From: Nonomuraea typhae
GTDB lineage: Bacteria > Actinomycetota > Actinomycetes > Streptosporangiales > Streptosporangiaceae
Reading direction: 5' to 3'
DNA: 64,000 nt
NCBI RefSeq assembly: GCF_009760925.1
Contig: NZ_VRLV01000010.1
Coordinates: 248,001-312,000 of the forward strand
Of the stretch, positions 31,744-39,305 are shown in pieces. The notes beneath the pieces are model-generated. The model was not told the DNA's origin. It worked only from the letters and a program-made list of their open reading frames with translations, and made no database searches. The position numbers and the translations under genes are program-made. Numbering within the stretch: position 1 is the stretch's first letter; the number at the start of each line of letters is the position of its first letter.

Positions 31744-33812
31744 GCACGCTGACGTCCGCGGAGGTCCCGGTCACGCCGTTGCGGCGCGTCGGGACCGCCG
31801 GGGTCTTCCTCCTCGCGCTGGCGGCGGTCGTCCTGCTCGCCGCCGTCCACGTCACCCAGGGCAACGCCGACGTCGGCGCGCTGGACCTGCTGTCCGGCGT
31901 GCTCGGCGGCAGCGACGAGGGCGCCCGGGTGCTGCTGGCCTCCCGGCTGCCCCGGCTGCTGGCCGCGGTGGCCGTCGGCGCCGCGCTCGGCGCCGCCGGC
32001 TCGCTCATGCAGTCGATCGCGCGCAACCCGATGGCCTCCCCTGACACGCTGGCCGTCAGCGCCGGCGCCTACCTCGCGGTGGCCGCCGCCGCCGCGTTCG
32101 GCCTGTCGCTGCCCCTCGCCCTGTCCGGCGGCCTCGCCCTCTTCGGCGGCCTGGCCGCCGCCGCGCTGGTCCTCGCGCTCTCGGGCGGCGGGCGCACCGG
32201 CACCACCCGGCTCATCCTCGCCGGCTCCGCCACCGCGCTGGCGCTCGGCTCCCTCACCAACCTCGTCATGATCCTCTTCGAGGAGGCCACCCACGGCCTG
32301 TTCGCCTGGGGCAGCGGCTCGCTCGTGCAGAGCGACCTGAACGCGGTCACCCAGCTCGGCCCGCTCATCGTGGCCTGCCTGCTGGCCGCCATGGTCGTCG
32401 GCCCCAAGGTGGACATCCTCGGCCTCGGCGACGACACCGCCGCCGTGCTCGGCGTCAACGTGCGCCGGTTGCGCCTCTGGCTCACGGTGCTGGCCGTGGT
32501 GCTGTCGGCCGCGGCCGTGACGATCGCCGGCCCGATCGGGTTCGTCGGGCTGTGCGCGCCGGTGATCGTCCGCCTGCTGCCCAAGTCGATCCCCGGGCTG
32601 CACCGCAACCGGTCGCTGCTGCCGCTGTCGGCCCTGGCCGGGGCGATCATCGTGATCGGCTCCGACATCCTGCTGCGCGCCCTGCTCGGCGCCCAGGCCG
32701 GCGTGGACGTGCCCCCCGGTGTGGTCACCACGCTGCTCGGCGCCGGCGTCATGATCTGGCTGGCCCGGCGCTACCGCGACGCCGGACCCACCCGGCAGCC
32801 GCCCGCCGTCCGCACCGTCGCCGCCCGCTCCCGCCGCGCCTACCTCGTCATCGTCGCCGTCTGCCTCGCCCTCCTGGCCGCGGCGCTCGTGCTCGGCATG
32901 CTGGGCGGCGACCGCTGGCTGCTCACCGGCGACGTGGCCAACTGGCTGCAGGGCCGTACCGGCCGGGCGCTCACCTTCGTCCTGGACCAGCGCTACCCGC
33001 GCGTGCTGGCCGCCGTCCTGGCCGGTGCCGCGCTGGCCGTCGCCGGCACCGCCGTACAGGCCGTCTGCCGCAACCCGCTGGCCGAGCCCGGCGTCCTCGG
33101 CGTCACGGCCGGCGCGGGCGTCGGCGCGATCGCGCTGCTCGCCTTCGTGCCCCTGGCCGGGGTCTGGTCGATGTCGGCCGTGGCCTTCGCCGGCGCCCTC
33201 GCGGCCTTCGCCGTCGTCTACGGCCTGTCGTGGCGCGGCGGCCTGAACTCCGACCGCCTCGTGCTCATCGGCGTCGCCGTCCAGGCCGCGTGCACCGCGG
33301 TGACGATCCTCATCATCGTCAAGTCGAACCCGTGGAACACCGCGATGGCCCTGACCTGGCTGTCCGGCTCCACCTACGGACGGCTGCCGGTCCAGTTGAT
33401 CCCCGTGGCGCTGGCCCTGGTCGTCTCGATCCCGCTGCTCGCCTGGCTCCGGCGCGACCTGGACCTGCTCTCCCTGAACGAGGACACCCCGCGCGTCCTG
33501 GGCGTCCCCCTCGAGCCGGTACGGCTGGCCGCCCTGGGCGCCTCCGTCCTGCTGACCTCGACCGCGGTCTCGGCCGTGGGCGTGGTGGGCTTCGTCGGCC
33601 TGATCGCGCCCCACGCCGCCCGCGCCCTGGTCGGCGCCAGGCACTCCCGGGTCCTGCCGGTCGCGGTCCTGCTGGGCGCGGTCCTGGTCAGCCTGGCCGA
33701 CACCCTGGGCCGCACGGTCATCGCCCCCGCCCAGGTGCCCGCCGGGCTGGTGACGGCGCTGATCGGCACGCCCTACTTCGTCTGGCTGCTGTGGCGGTCC
33801 CGGGCCCGCTAG
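31740..33812 (+). CDS. Double-length FecCD iron permease (FhuB-like)
   Basis: A 690-residue membrane protein in which two FecCD permeases are fused in tandem, as in FhuB. The first half (about 15-345) has ARNPMASPDTLAVSAG and AGPIGFVGLCAPVIVRLL; the second (about 360-690) has CRNPLAEPGVLGVTAGAG and VGVVGFVGLIAPHAARALVG. Each half should contribute ten helices and one ATPase-contact Gly motif. I chose the TTG start at 31740 because it overlaps the binding-protein stop as TTGA; there is no other good start before the first helix. Its TAG stop and the TAG of the convergent DUF2332 gene share one CTAG. Confidence 0.93.
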   Translation: MSTLTSAEVPVTPLRRVGTAGVFLLALAAVVLLAAVHVTQGNADVGALDLLSGVLGGSDEGARVLLASRLPRLLAAVAVGAALGAAGSLMQSIARNPMASPDTLAVSAGAYLAVAAAAAFGLSLPLALSGGLALFGGLAAAALVLALSGGGRTGTTRLILAGSATALALGSLTNLVMILFEEATHGLFAWGSGSLVQSDLNAVTQLGPLIVACLLAAMVVGPKVDILGLGDDTAAVLGVNVRRLRLWLTVLAVVLSAAAVTIAGPIGFVGLCAPVIVRLLPKSIPGLHRNRSLLPLSALAGAIIVIGSDILLRALLGAQAGVDVPPGVVTTLLGAGVMIWLARRYRDAGPTRQPPAVRTVAARSRRAYLVIVAVCLALLAAALVLGMLGGDRWLLTGDVANWLQGRTGRALTFVLDQRYPRVLAAVLAGAALAVAGTAVQAVCRNPLAEPGVLGVTAGAGVGAIALLAFVPLAGVWSMSAVAFAGALAAFAVVYGLSWRGGLNSDRLVLIGVAVQAACTAVTILIIVKSNPWNTAMALTWLSGSTYGRLPVQLIPVALALVVSIPLLAWLRRDLDLLSLNEDTPRVLGVPLEPVRLAALGASVLLTSTAVSAVGVVGFVGLIAPHAARALVGARHSRVLPVAVLLGAVLVSLADTLGRTVIAPAQVPAGLVTALIGTPYFVWLLWRSRAR

Positions 33813-34717
33813 ATCCACTCCAGGAGCTGGCCGTGTGAGCCCGTGCGCGCGACGGGCTCGCCGTCCAGGAGCAGCGCGAACCTCTTGCCGTCGATGACGG
33901 CGGGAGCCTCGTTGGAGATCCAGCGGACGGGCAGGCGGCGCATCGTCCCGGTGAAGCGCCGCCGGTCCGCCGCGGTGAGGTAGGCGAGCACGGCGCTGTG
34001 GAAGACCACCGTGGTGGCGCCCTCGGGGGCCTGCGCGACCAGGTCCTCGACCGTGTCGTTGAGGTCGCCGCGGACGATCCTCGGCGGATCCGCCCGGACG
34101 ATCTCGATCGCCGCCCGCAACCGCGCCAGCCGGTCTCCCTGCTCGGGCCAGACGAGCGCCTCCAGCCAGCGCCGCTGCTCGGGGTCGGCGAGATCGACCG
34201 GGTTGAGGTCGATCCCGGCCCGCCACGCGACCTGCGGTAGCTGCCGGGGAATGACGGCGTTGGTACGGCAGGGCAGCACGACCGGGCTGTCCGGGCCGAA
34301 GGACGGCTGGCCGTTGTAGGCGTAGCGGTATTTGTCGGGGAACAGGCAGAGCCCCGCGGAGGCGCCCACCTCGATCAGCGCCAGCGGCTGCGGCAGGCGG
34401 GCCAGCAGCGGCATCAGGGTCGCGCACCGGCCCGCCTCGTTGGTCTGGGTGCTCCTGGCGAGCATGACGGCGGTGACGCCAGGCCAGTGGGCCGTGGTCC
34501 AGGGGAGGAAGGACTCGTCCACCGGGCCGTCGAGGAAGCGGACGGCGCCGAAGAGCAGGTTGGGCTGGCGTTTGGGTTCGGGCAGGGCGTCGAGGAGAGC
34601 CAGGAAGTCAGGATTTTTCGCGATTTCTTCGCATCGGGCGGCGTAGCTGGGTGAACTGCCTTGGGCAGCTATCCGGCCGAAGCGCAGGTATCGTTCAGCC
34701 GTGGTGCTTTCGGACAT
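33809..34717 (-). CDS. DUF2332 family protein
   Basis: A 302-residue cytoplasmic protein of the actinobacterial DUF2332 family. Recognisable segments are SESTTAERYLRFGR, SPSYAARCEEIA, ALPEPKRQPNLLFGAVRFL, TQTNEAGRCATLMPLL and the Gly-rich LIEVGASAGLCL, which resembles a methyltransferase motif I. Function is unknown; a SAM-dependent methyltransferase-like fold is a reasonable guess. The ATG at 34717 is preferred, and a GTG three codons upstream is possible. It is convergent with the iron permease, sharing 4 bases. Confidence 0.85.
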   Translation of the reverse strand: MSESTTAERYLRFGRIAAQGSSPSYAARCEEIAKNPDFLALLDALPEPKRQPNLLFGAVRFLDGPVDESFLPWTTAHWPGVTAVMLARSTQTNEAGRCATLMPLLARLPQPLALIEVGASAGLCLFPDKYRYAYNGQPSFGPDSPVVLPCRTNAVIPRQLPQVAWRAGIDLNPVDLADPEQRRWLEALVWPEQGDRLARLRAAIEIVRADPPRIVRGDLNDTVEDLVAQAPEGATTVVFHSAVLAYLTAADRRRFTGTMRRLPVRWISNEAPAVIDGKRFALLLDGEPVARTGSHGQLLEWI

Positions 34718-34743
34718 CCCAATCACAGGGGTATTCGTACCAC

Positions 34744-34876
34744 TTGGCCGGTCTGCGTGGGTCGTTCCGCTTGGCCGGTCTGCGTGGGTCGTTCCGCTGG
34801 CCGGTCTGCATGGGTCGTTCCCCTGGCCGGTCTGCGCTGGTCGTTCCGCTTGGCTGGTCTGCGTGGGTCGTTGCGG
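34744..34876. repeat. Five tandem copies of a 26-27 bp repeat
   Basis: Copies start at 34744, 34771, 34798, 34824 and 34850. The first two are identical 27-mers (TTGGCCGGTCTGCGTGGG, then TCGTTCCGC); copies 3 and 4 lack one T and carry one to three changes; copy 5 ends in TTGCGG. Because unit length alternates between 26 and 27 bases, no reading frame is kept, so this is non-coding. It lies between the divergently pointing DUF2332 start (34717) and the stop of the SNase-like gene (34994). Confidence 0.9.
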
Positions 34877-34903
34877 TGGCGCGTTCGTCCGACGTGAGAA
34901 GCG

Positions 34904-34949
34904 ACCCCCACGACCTGCGCCCGCGCACGTCGGCGGGTGGCGTGGGGGT
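34904..34949. terminator. Hairpin downstream of the SNase-like gene
   Basis: ACCCCCACG (34904-34912) pairs with CGTGGGGGT (34941-34949) over a 28-base GC-rich loop. It is about 45 bases beyond the stop of the leftward SNase-like gene, so it could end that transcript. The large loop makes this less certain. Confidence 0.4.
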
Positions 34950-34993
34950 GGCTTCGCCGTACTTTATGGGGTTTGCCTTTCTGGGGGGTGCTG

Positions 34994-36247
34994 TCAGCGG
35001 CCGAAGCCGATCGTGCGGCCGGACACCACCTCGTCGAGCTTGTAGGCGACCTGGTCGATCAGCACGCCCGAGCCGTCCGTCAGGATCAGCGTGTCGCCCT
35101 GGTTGCCGAGCTGCACCGCGCCACCCAGCGTCACCTGCAGGACGTCGCCGCCCCCGAGCGTGCCGGTCAGCCTGTGCCGGCCGCCCGCCGCGTCCAGGAT
35201 CGCCCAGTGGGTCAGGTCCACGGTGGCGGCCGTGGTGTTCAGCAGCGTGACGCGCTCGTGGCCGCGGTCGGTGCCCGCCGGGTCGGGCAGCGCCGCGATG
35301 ATCAGCACGGCGCCGATCGCGGCCGGGCGCGGGCGGATCGGCGCGCCGGGCGGGGCCGGGTCCGGGCTGATGATGAAGTCCTCCGGCCAGGCCGTGAGCT
35401 GGATCTCGTGCCCGGTGGCGCGGACGATGTCGTGCATGTTGCCGTACTCGCCCCTTTCCAGCAGGAAGAGCTGGTCGTCGCGGTTGACCGGGTCCTCGCG
35501 CAGCCAGGCGTCGAAGCCGTCCAGCGTGGGGCGGCCCGAGGCCAGGTAGGGAACGAGCCTCCTGAACAGCTTCGGCCAGATCACGAGCTGCTGGAGCGCG
35601 GCCAGGTCGGCGATCTTGGCGGTGGCTTCCGGGTGGCCGGTCGAGCGGGGCCAGATGCCCGCCTGGTCCGCGCGGGCCGCCCTGGAGGTCCCGGCCAGGT
35701 GGACGCGCAGGCTCGCGGGCAGCGTCGCGTAGAAGGCCGGGAAGGCCAGGCCGGTCTTGAGCAGGTGCGCGTTGACGGAACGGTCCACGGTCTCCTCGTC
35801 CAGGAAGACCGCCGACCCGTCCGTGCCCGGATGCTCGCCCGCGTAGGCGAAGGCGATCAGGCGGCCGTTGCCGTCGATGCCGTTGGACAGCACGTGGCCG
35901 CGGATCGTGTCCTGGTCGGCCGACTTGATCTTGTTCGGCATCTCGGGGAAGAAGATCACGTTGGTGAAGCCGAGCAGGCGCAGGAGTTCGTCGCGGGCGG
36001 CGTTGGCGCCGGCGAGTTCCTGGTGGGTGTCGCCGAAGTGGGTCTCCAGCGCGTCGATCGCCTCCAGGCGGGTGGAGATGCCGCGGGCGTTGATCTGCGG
36101 CGGCGTCCCCGACGGGCGGCGCAGGCCCTCGACCAGGGCGGGGGTGTCGGGTCTGAACTTGATCGTGTCGCCGTCCGGCTCCGGGCCCTGGCGGGGAAGA
36201 TCGGGGTAGCGGATGACGAACTCGCCTTTGAGTAGCGTGTAGCTCAT
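34994..36247 (-). CDS. SNase-like domain plus lamin-tail domain protein
   Basis: A 417-residue protein. The N-terminal part (about 20-230) resembles a staphylococcal-nuclease fold: DGDTIKF, RLEAIDALETHF, AARDELLRLLGF, then NAHLLKTGLAFPAFY and AARADQAGIWP. The arginine and glutamate positions of true nucleases are only partly recognisable, so activity is unsure. The C-terminal 110 residues are a lamin-tail domain (ERVTLLNTTAATVDLTHWAILDAAGGRHRLTG, then LTDGSGVLIDQVAYK in parts). There is no signal peptide. The ATG at 36247 has GAGGGG upstream. Similar pairs of DNA-acting and lamin-tail modules are often secreted nucleases, but here the protein appears cytoplasmic. Confidence 0.75.
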   Translation of the reverse strand: MSYTLLKGEFVIRYPDLPRQGPEPDGDTIKFRPDTPALVEGLRRPSGTPPQINARGISTRLEAIDALETHFGDTHQELAGANAARDELLRLLGFTNVIFFPEMPNKIKSADQDTIRGHVLSNGIDGNGRLIAFAYAGEHPGTDGSAVFLDEETVDRSVNAHLLKTGLAFPAFYATLPASLRVHLAGTSRAARADQAGIWPRSTGHPEATAKIADLAALQQLVIWPKLFRRLVPYLASGRPTLDGFDAWLREDPVNRDDQLFLLERGEYGNMHDIVRATGHEIQLTAWPEDFIISPDPAPPGAPIRPRPAAIGAVLIIAALPDPAGTDRGHERVTLLNTTAATVDLTHWAILDAAGGRHRLTGTLGGGDVLQVTLGGAVQLGNQGDTLILTDGSGVLIDQVAYKLDEVVSGRTIGFGR

Positions 36248-36315
36248 GGGGCCCCCTCGGCGGGACTGGGTGTCTCTCACGGAAAATAACGCGAGGTGGG
36301 CCTAGATGTCGCTAT

Positions 36316-37647
36316 TTATGCGAGAGTCTCGATGAATGCTGTCAGCTGCTGGACATTTCTGCATTCGTGCATGGGAACGACTCCCGCGTAGGCGGATGCG
36401 ATGGAGTCGCCGGTGTCCCACTGGTGGCGGGGCTCGGGGTTGAGCCAGTAGGCGTGGCGGGCGCGATCGGCCAGGGTTTTGAGGGTGTCCAGGGCCGGGG
36501 GCTGGTAGTTGCCGCGGGCGTCGCCCAGGATGAGGAGCGAGGTCTTGGGCCCGACGGCGTCGCCGTACCGGTCGAGGAAGCCGTCGAAGGCGTGTCCATA
36601 GTTGGTCCTGCCAAACCGCACCATATCCGACTTATTGGCCAAGTTGGTCATTGCTTCTGCTACGTCGGTGCCTGGTGCGAAAAATCGTGTTATTTCATCC
36701 ACGCGATCCACGAACCCGAACGCCCGCACCCTCGCAAACTGCTCACGCAACGCATACGTCAGCAACAACGTGAAATGCGCGAACGACGCGACGGAGTCGC
36801 TCGTGTCGCACAGGATCACCAGCTCCGGCCGATGCGGCCGCGGCGGCTTGAACACCGTCGTCAACGGCACTCCCCCGCTCTGCAACGACGCCCTGACGGT
36901 CCGCCGGAAGTCCAGCCGCCCCCTGCGCCCCCGGCGCTGCTTGACCGTGAGCCGCGCCGCCAGCCGCCTGGCCAGCGGATACACCTCCCTCCGCAACCTC
37001 GCCAGATCCGCCTTGGCCGCCCGCAGAAAGTCCACCTGATCCAGTGGCGGCTTGACGCTCGCCCTGGCGATCCGCTCGATCCCCGAGTCCTCGGCGATGC
37101 GCCGCCGCACGTCCGCCGCCACCGCCTCCTGAAACCGCGCGATGTTGGCGTTGACCCGCTGCCTGGCCGCCTTCTCCGCCAGCCCGCCCCGTTCCCGGCC
37201 CGCGAGCACCTCCTGGAGAATCCGCGCCATGAGCGTCTCCGGCGACAGCTCCCGCAGCACGCTGTAGCTGAACCAGTTCTGCCGCCCCGGCCCCGCCGCC
37301 TGCCGCCCGAACCGCTCGACCATGGCCCGGGCGAACTCCGTCATCTCCGCGTCGCTCGACTCGACCAGCAGCTCGGCCAGCCGTACCCGAGGATCATCAG
37401 GACCGCTGTCATGGACCGACACCCCGACAACAGCGGGAAACCACAGGTCGAACAGCACATCGAACCCGGCCCGGTACCCGGGCTTCTTGATCAGCGTGGC
37501 CGCGTAGGCCGCCCGAAGCGTCTCCCGCTCCCGCAGATCGATCACCCGCAACGCCCGAGCCGCATCCAGCCCCTCGGCCAGCGAAACCGGCATCCCCGCC
37601 TCGCGCAACGCGTGCACGAACCCGACATGCCTCTCCACCAGCGACAT
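36316..37647 (-). CDS. VWA-domain protein, CoxE-like
   Basis: A 443-residue protein with an N-terminal helical region and a C-terminal von Willebrand A domain (about 260-440). The metal-ion-dependent adhesion site is DTSDS in VILCDTSDSVAS, with later Thr and Asp loops (GRTNYGHAF and LLILGDARGN). Such CoxE-type proteins work with a MoxR AAA+ ATPase as chaperones for metal-cofactor insertion or complex assembly. The start overlaps the MoxR stop as TGATG. Targets are unknown; no dehydrogenase genes are nearby. Confidence 0.88.
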   Translation of the reverse strand: MSLVERHVGFVHALREAGMPVSLAEGLDAARALRVIDLRERETLRAAYAATLIKKPGYRAGFDVLFDLWFPAVVGVSVHDSGPDDPRVRLAELLVESSDAEMTEFARAMVERFGRQAAGPGRQNWFSYSVLRELSPETLMARILQEVLAGRERGGLAEKAARQRVNANIARFQEAVAADVRRRIAEDSGIERIARASVKPPLDQVDFLRAAKADLARLRREVYPLARRLAARLTVKQRRGRRGRLDFRRTVRASLQSGGVPLTTVFKPPRPHRPELVILCDTSDSVASFAHFTLLLTYALREQFARVRAFGFVDRVDEITRFFAPGTDVAEAMTNLANKSDMVRFGRTNYGHAFDGFLDRYGDAVGPKTSLLILGDARGNYQPPALDTLKTLADRARHAYWLNPEPRHQWDTGDSIASAYAGVVPMHECRNVQQLTAFIETLA

Positions 37648-38477
37648 CACAGCCCAAGCTCCTTGACGGCCCGCTCCTGATCGGAGCGATGCTTGAGCAC
37701 CACCCCCAGCGTCCCGGCGACCGTGGCCTCATCGAGCTCCTCCCGCCCGAGCGCCAGCAGCGTCCGCGCCCAGTCGACGGTCTCGGCGACGGACGGCGCC
37801 TTCTTGAGCTCCAGCGCCCGCAACGTGGCCACCGTCCGCGCGAGCTGCTCAGCCAGATCCGCCCGGATCCCGGGCACCTGGGCCAGCACGATGTCCCGCT
37901 CCCGCTCGGCCGACGGATACTCGATGTGCAGATAGAGACACCGCCTCTTGAGCGCCTCCGACAGCTCCCGGGTCGCGTTGGACGTCACCACCACGTACGG
38001 CCGGCGAACCGCCTCAATGGTCCCCAGCTCCGGAATCGTCACCTGGAAGTCCGACAACAACTCCAGCAGCAGCCCCTCGACCTCGACATCCGCCTTGTCC
38101 ATCTCGTCGATGAGCAGCACGGTGGGCCCGGTGGCCCGGATGGCCTTGAGCAGGGGCCGCTCGAGCAGGAACTCCGCCCCGAAAATATCCTCATCGGTGT
38201 TGGTCGCCTGGATCCTGAGCAGCTGCTTCTTGTAGTTCCACTCGTACAGGGCGCGAGCCTCGTCCAGCCCCTCGTAGCACTGCAACCGCACCAGCTCGGC
38301 TCCCGTGGCCTGCGCCACCGCCTTGGCCAGCTGCGTCTTCCCCACCCCCGCCGGCCCTTCGGCCAGCAGCGGCTTCTCCAGGGCACCGGCCAGGTAGACG
38401 GAGGTGGCGATGGCGTCGCCGGACAGGTAACCGGTGCCGGCCAGCCTGGCGGACACGTCGGCGGGCGATGCGAACAT
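37647..38477 (-). CDS. MoxR-type AAA+ ATPase
   Basis: A 276-residue AAA+ protein. Walker A is GPAGVGKTQ, Walker B LLIDEMDKAD, and the sensor 1/arginine-finger region includes VVTSNATRELSEALKRRC. The C-terminal lid domain follows. It acts as an ATP-driven chaperone for the VWA partner encoded next. It is the first gene of the leftward pair, with an AT-richer promoter region between 38478 and the tRNA. Confidence 0.92.
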   Translation of the reverse strand: MFASPADVSARLAGTGYLSGDAIATSVYLAGALEKPLLAEGPAGVGKTQLAKAVAQATGAELVRLQCYEGLDEARALYEWNYKKQLLRIQATNTDEDIFGAEFLLERPLLKAIRATGPTVLLIDEMDKADVEVEGLLLELLSDFQVTIPELGTIEAVRRPYVVVTSNATRELSEALKRRCLYLHIEYPSAERERDIVLAQVPGIRADLAEQLARTVATLRALELKKAPSVAETVDWARTLLALGREELDEATVAGTLGVVLKHRSDQERAVKELGL

Positions 38478-38590
38478 GGCACTCCTGGGGTTCGGGCACT
38501 GAGGCTTGGGCCGAACTTTATTCTAATCGGAGGGCGGGGCGGGTATCGATTCGCGCTTGGTGGGCAGGACCGGTATATTCCTCTCTGCAC

Positions 38591-38664
38591 GCGCCGCTAG
38601 CTCAGTTGGTTAGAGCAGCTGACTCTTAATCAGCGGGTCCGGGGTTCGAGTCCCTGGCGGCGCA
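38591..38664 (+). tRNA. tRNA-Lys (CTT)
   Basis: A complete cloverleaf of 74 bases. The acceptor stem GCGCCGC (38591-38597) pairs with GCGGCGC (38657-38663), discriminator A. The D-arm contains AGCTCAGTTGGTTAGAGC. The anticodon stem GCTGA/TCAGC encloses CTCTTAA with anticodon CTT at 38625-38627. The T-arm contains GGTTCGAGTCC. The 3' CCA is not fully encoded (ACCCC). Confidence 0.97.
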
Positions 38665-38671
38665 CCCCGAT

Positions 38672-38705
38672 GAAACCCCAGTTCAGTTCGCTGAGCTGGG
38701 GTTTC
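38672..38705 (+). terminator. Strong hairpin with TTCG tetraloop after tRNA-Lys
   Basis: GAAACCCCAGTTCAG (38672-38686) pairs with CTGAGCTGGGGTTTC (38691-38705) over a TTCG loop. All 15 pairs form, one being a G-T wobble. It begins 8 bases after the tRNA and is the expected terminator. The following T-run is short. Confidence 0.9.
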
Positions 38706-39305
38706 TGGGTTCTCGGAGCGGCCCTGGAGGGCGAGCGCCGTCCCGCCGGCGCCGGTGATGGCCACGGTCGTCCCCACCGGAGGCCGCGGCTGACATATTC
38801 CGCCCGCGCCTTCGGGTTGGCTCTCGGAACGGTTCCATTCTTTGGCACCTCGCCGTGCGAGCCCCGTCCACGGGAACGTGCGTGCGCGCCGCCATCCGGT
38901 AACCAGGCAGCCCGTCATCCCCAGAGGCTCGCCGAATAGTCCAACCAGGATAGGCGTCACGCAGCCGCCGCAGGTAAAGCATCATGATTTGCCCGCGCCA
39001 TTCTTTTCGACTAAGCCTCGGCAGACCGTCGATGACGACGTCCGCCAGATGCCGGTCGAATTCCCACCACAGCGAGCGGTACCCGTCCGGGTCCGCCCCC
39101 CGCCGCGGCCGATGACATGCGCCGCTGTGCGGGTCACGCCTGGTTGCTTCATGTCTTCTTTGCCCCTCGATGATGATCAGTGTTCGTATTGCGATCGTTT
39201 GCCCATGGCCCACAGAAGATTCGATCTACATTTTTTCTACATAAATTCCCGACATGCGCGATATCAGGAAAATTCGCCTTGTTTATATGAGGCTTCGATG
39301 TCATA
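38706..39305. other. Gene-poor stretch with a possible gene remnant
   Basis: No convincing intact gene lies between the tRNA terminator and the SARP gene. On the minus strand about 38870-39110 encodes a plausible protein-like segment (GYRSLWWEFDRHLADVVIDG, then RLSRKEWRGQIMMLYLRRLR), flanked by low-quality sequence that runs into the tRNA terminator, so it may be a decayed gene. The last 110 bases before 39305 are AT-rich (ATTTTTTCTACATAAATT) and probably contain the SARP promoter. Confidence 0.35.

Noticed and set aside
29939-33812. Assigning the importer firmly to heme uptake
   Set aside because: The FecB/FhuB-type proteins look equally like siderophore importers; only proximity favours heme.
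34744-34876. CRISPR array
   Set aside because: Repeat units are directly adjacent with no spacers, and there are no cas genes.
34661-34897. Repetitive peptide (WPVCVGRSA-type) over the tandem repeat
   Set aside because: Unit length changes from 27 to 26 bases, so the frame and peptide repeat break after two copies; no ribosome site or family.
38610-38960. Minus-strand reading ending in GTRTPDPLIKSQLL
   Set aside because: This is the well-known translation of the reverse strand of a tRNA gene and not a protein.
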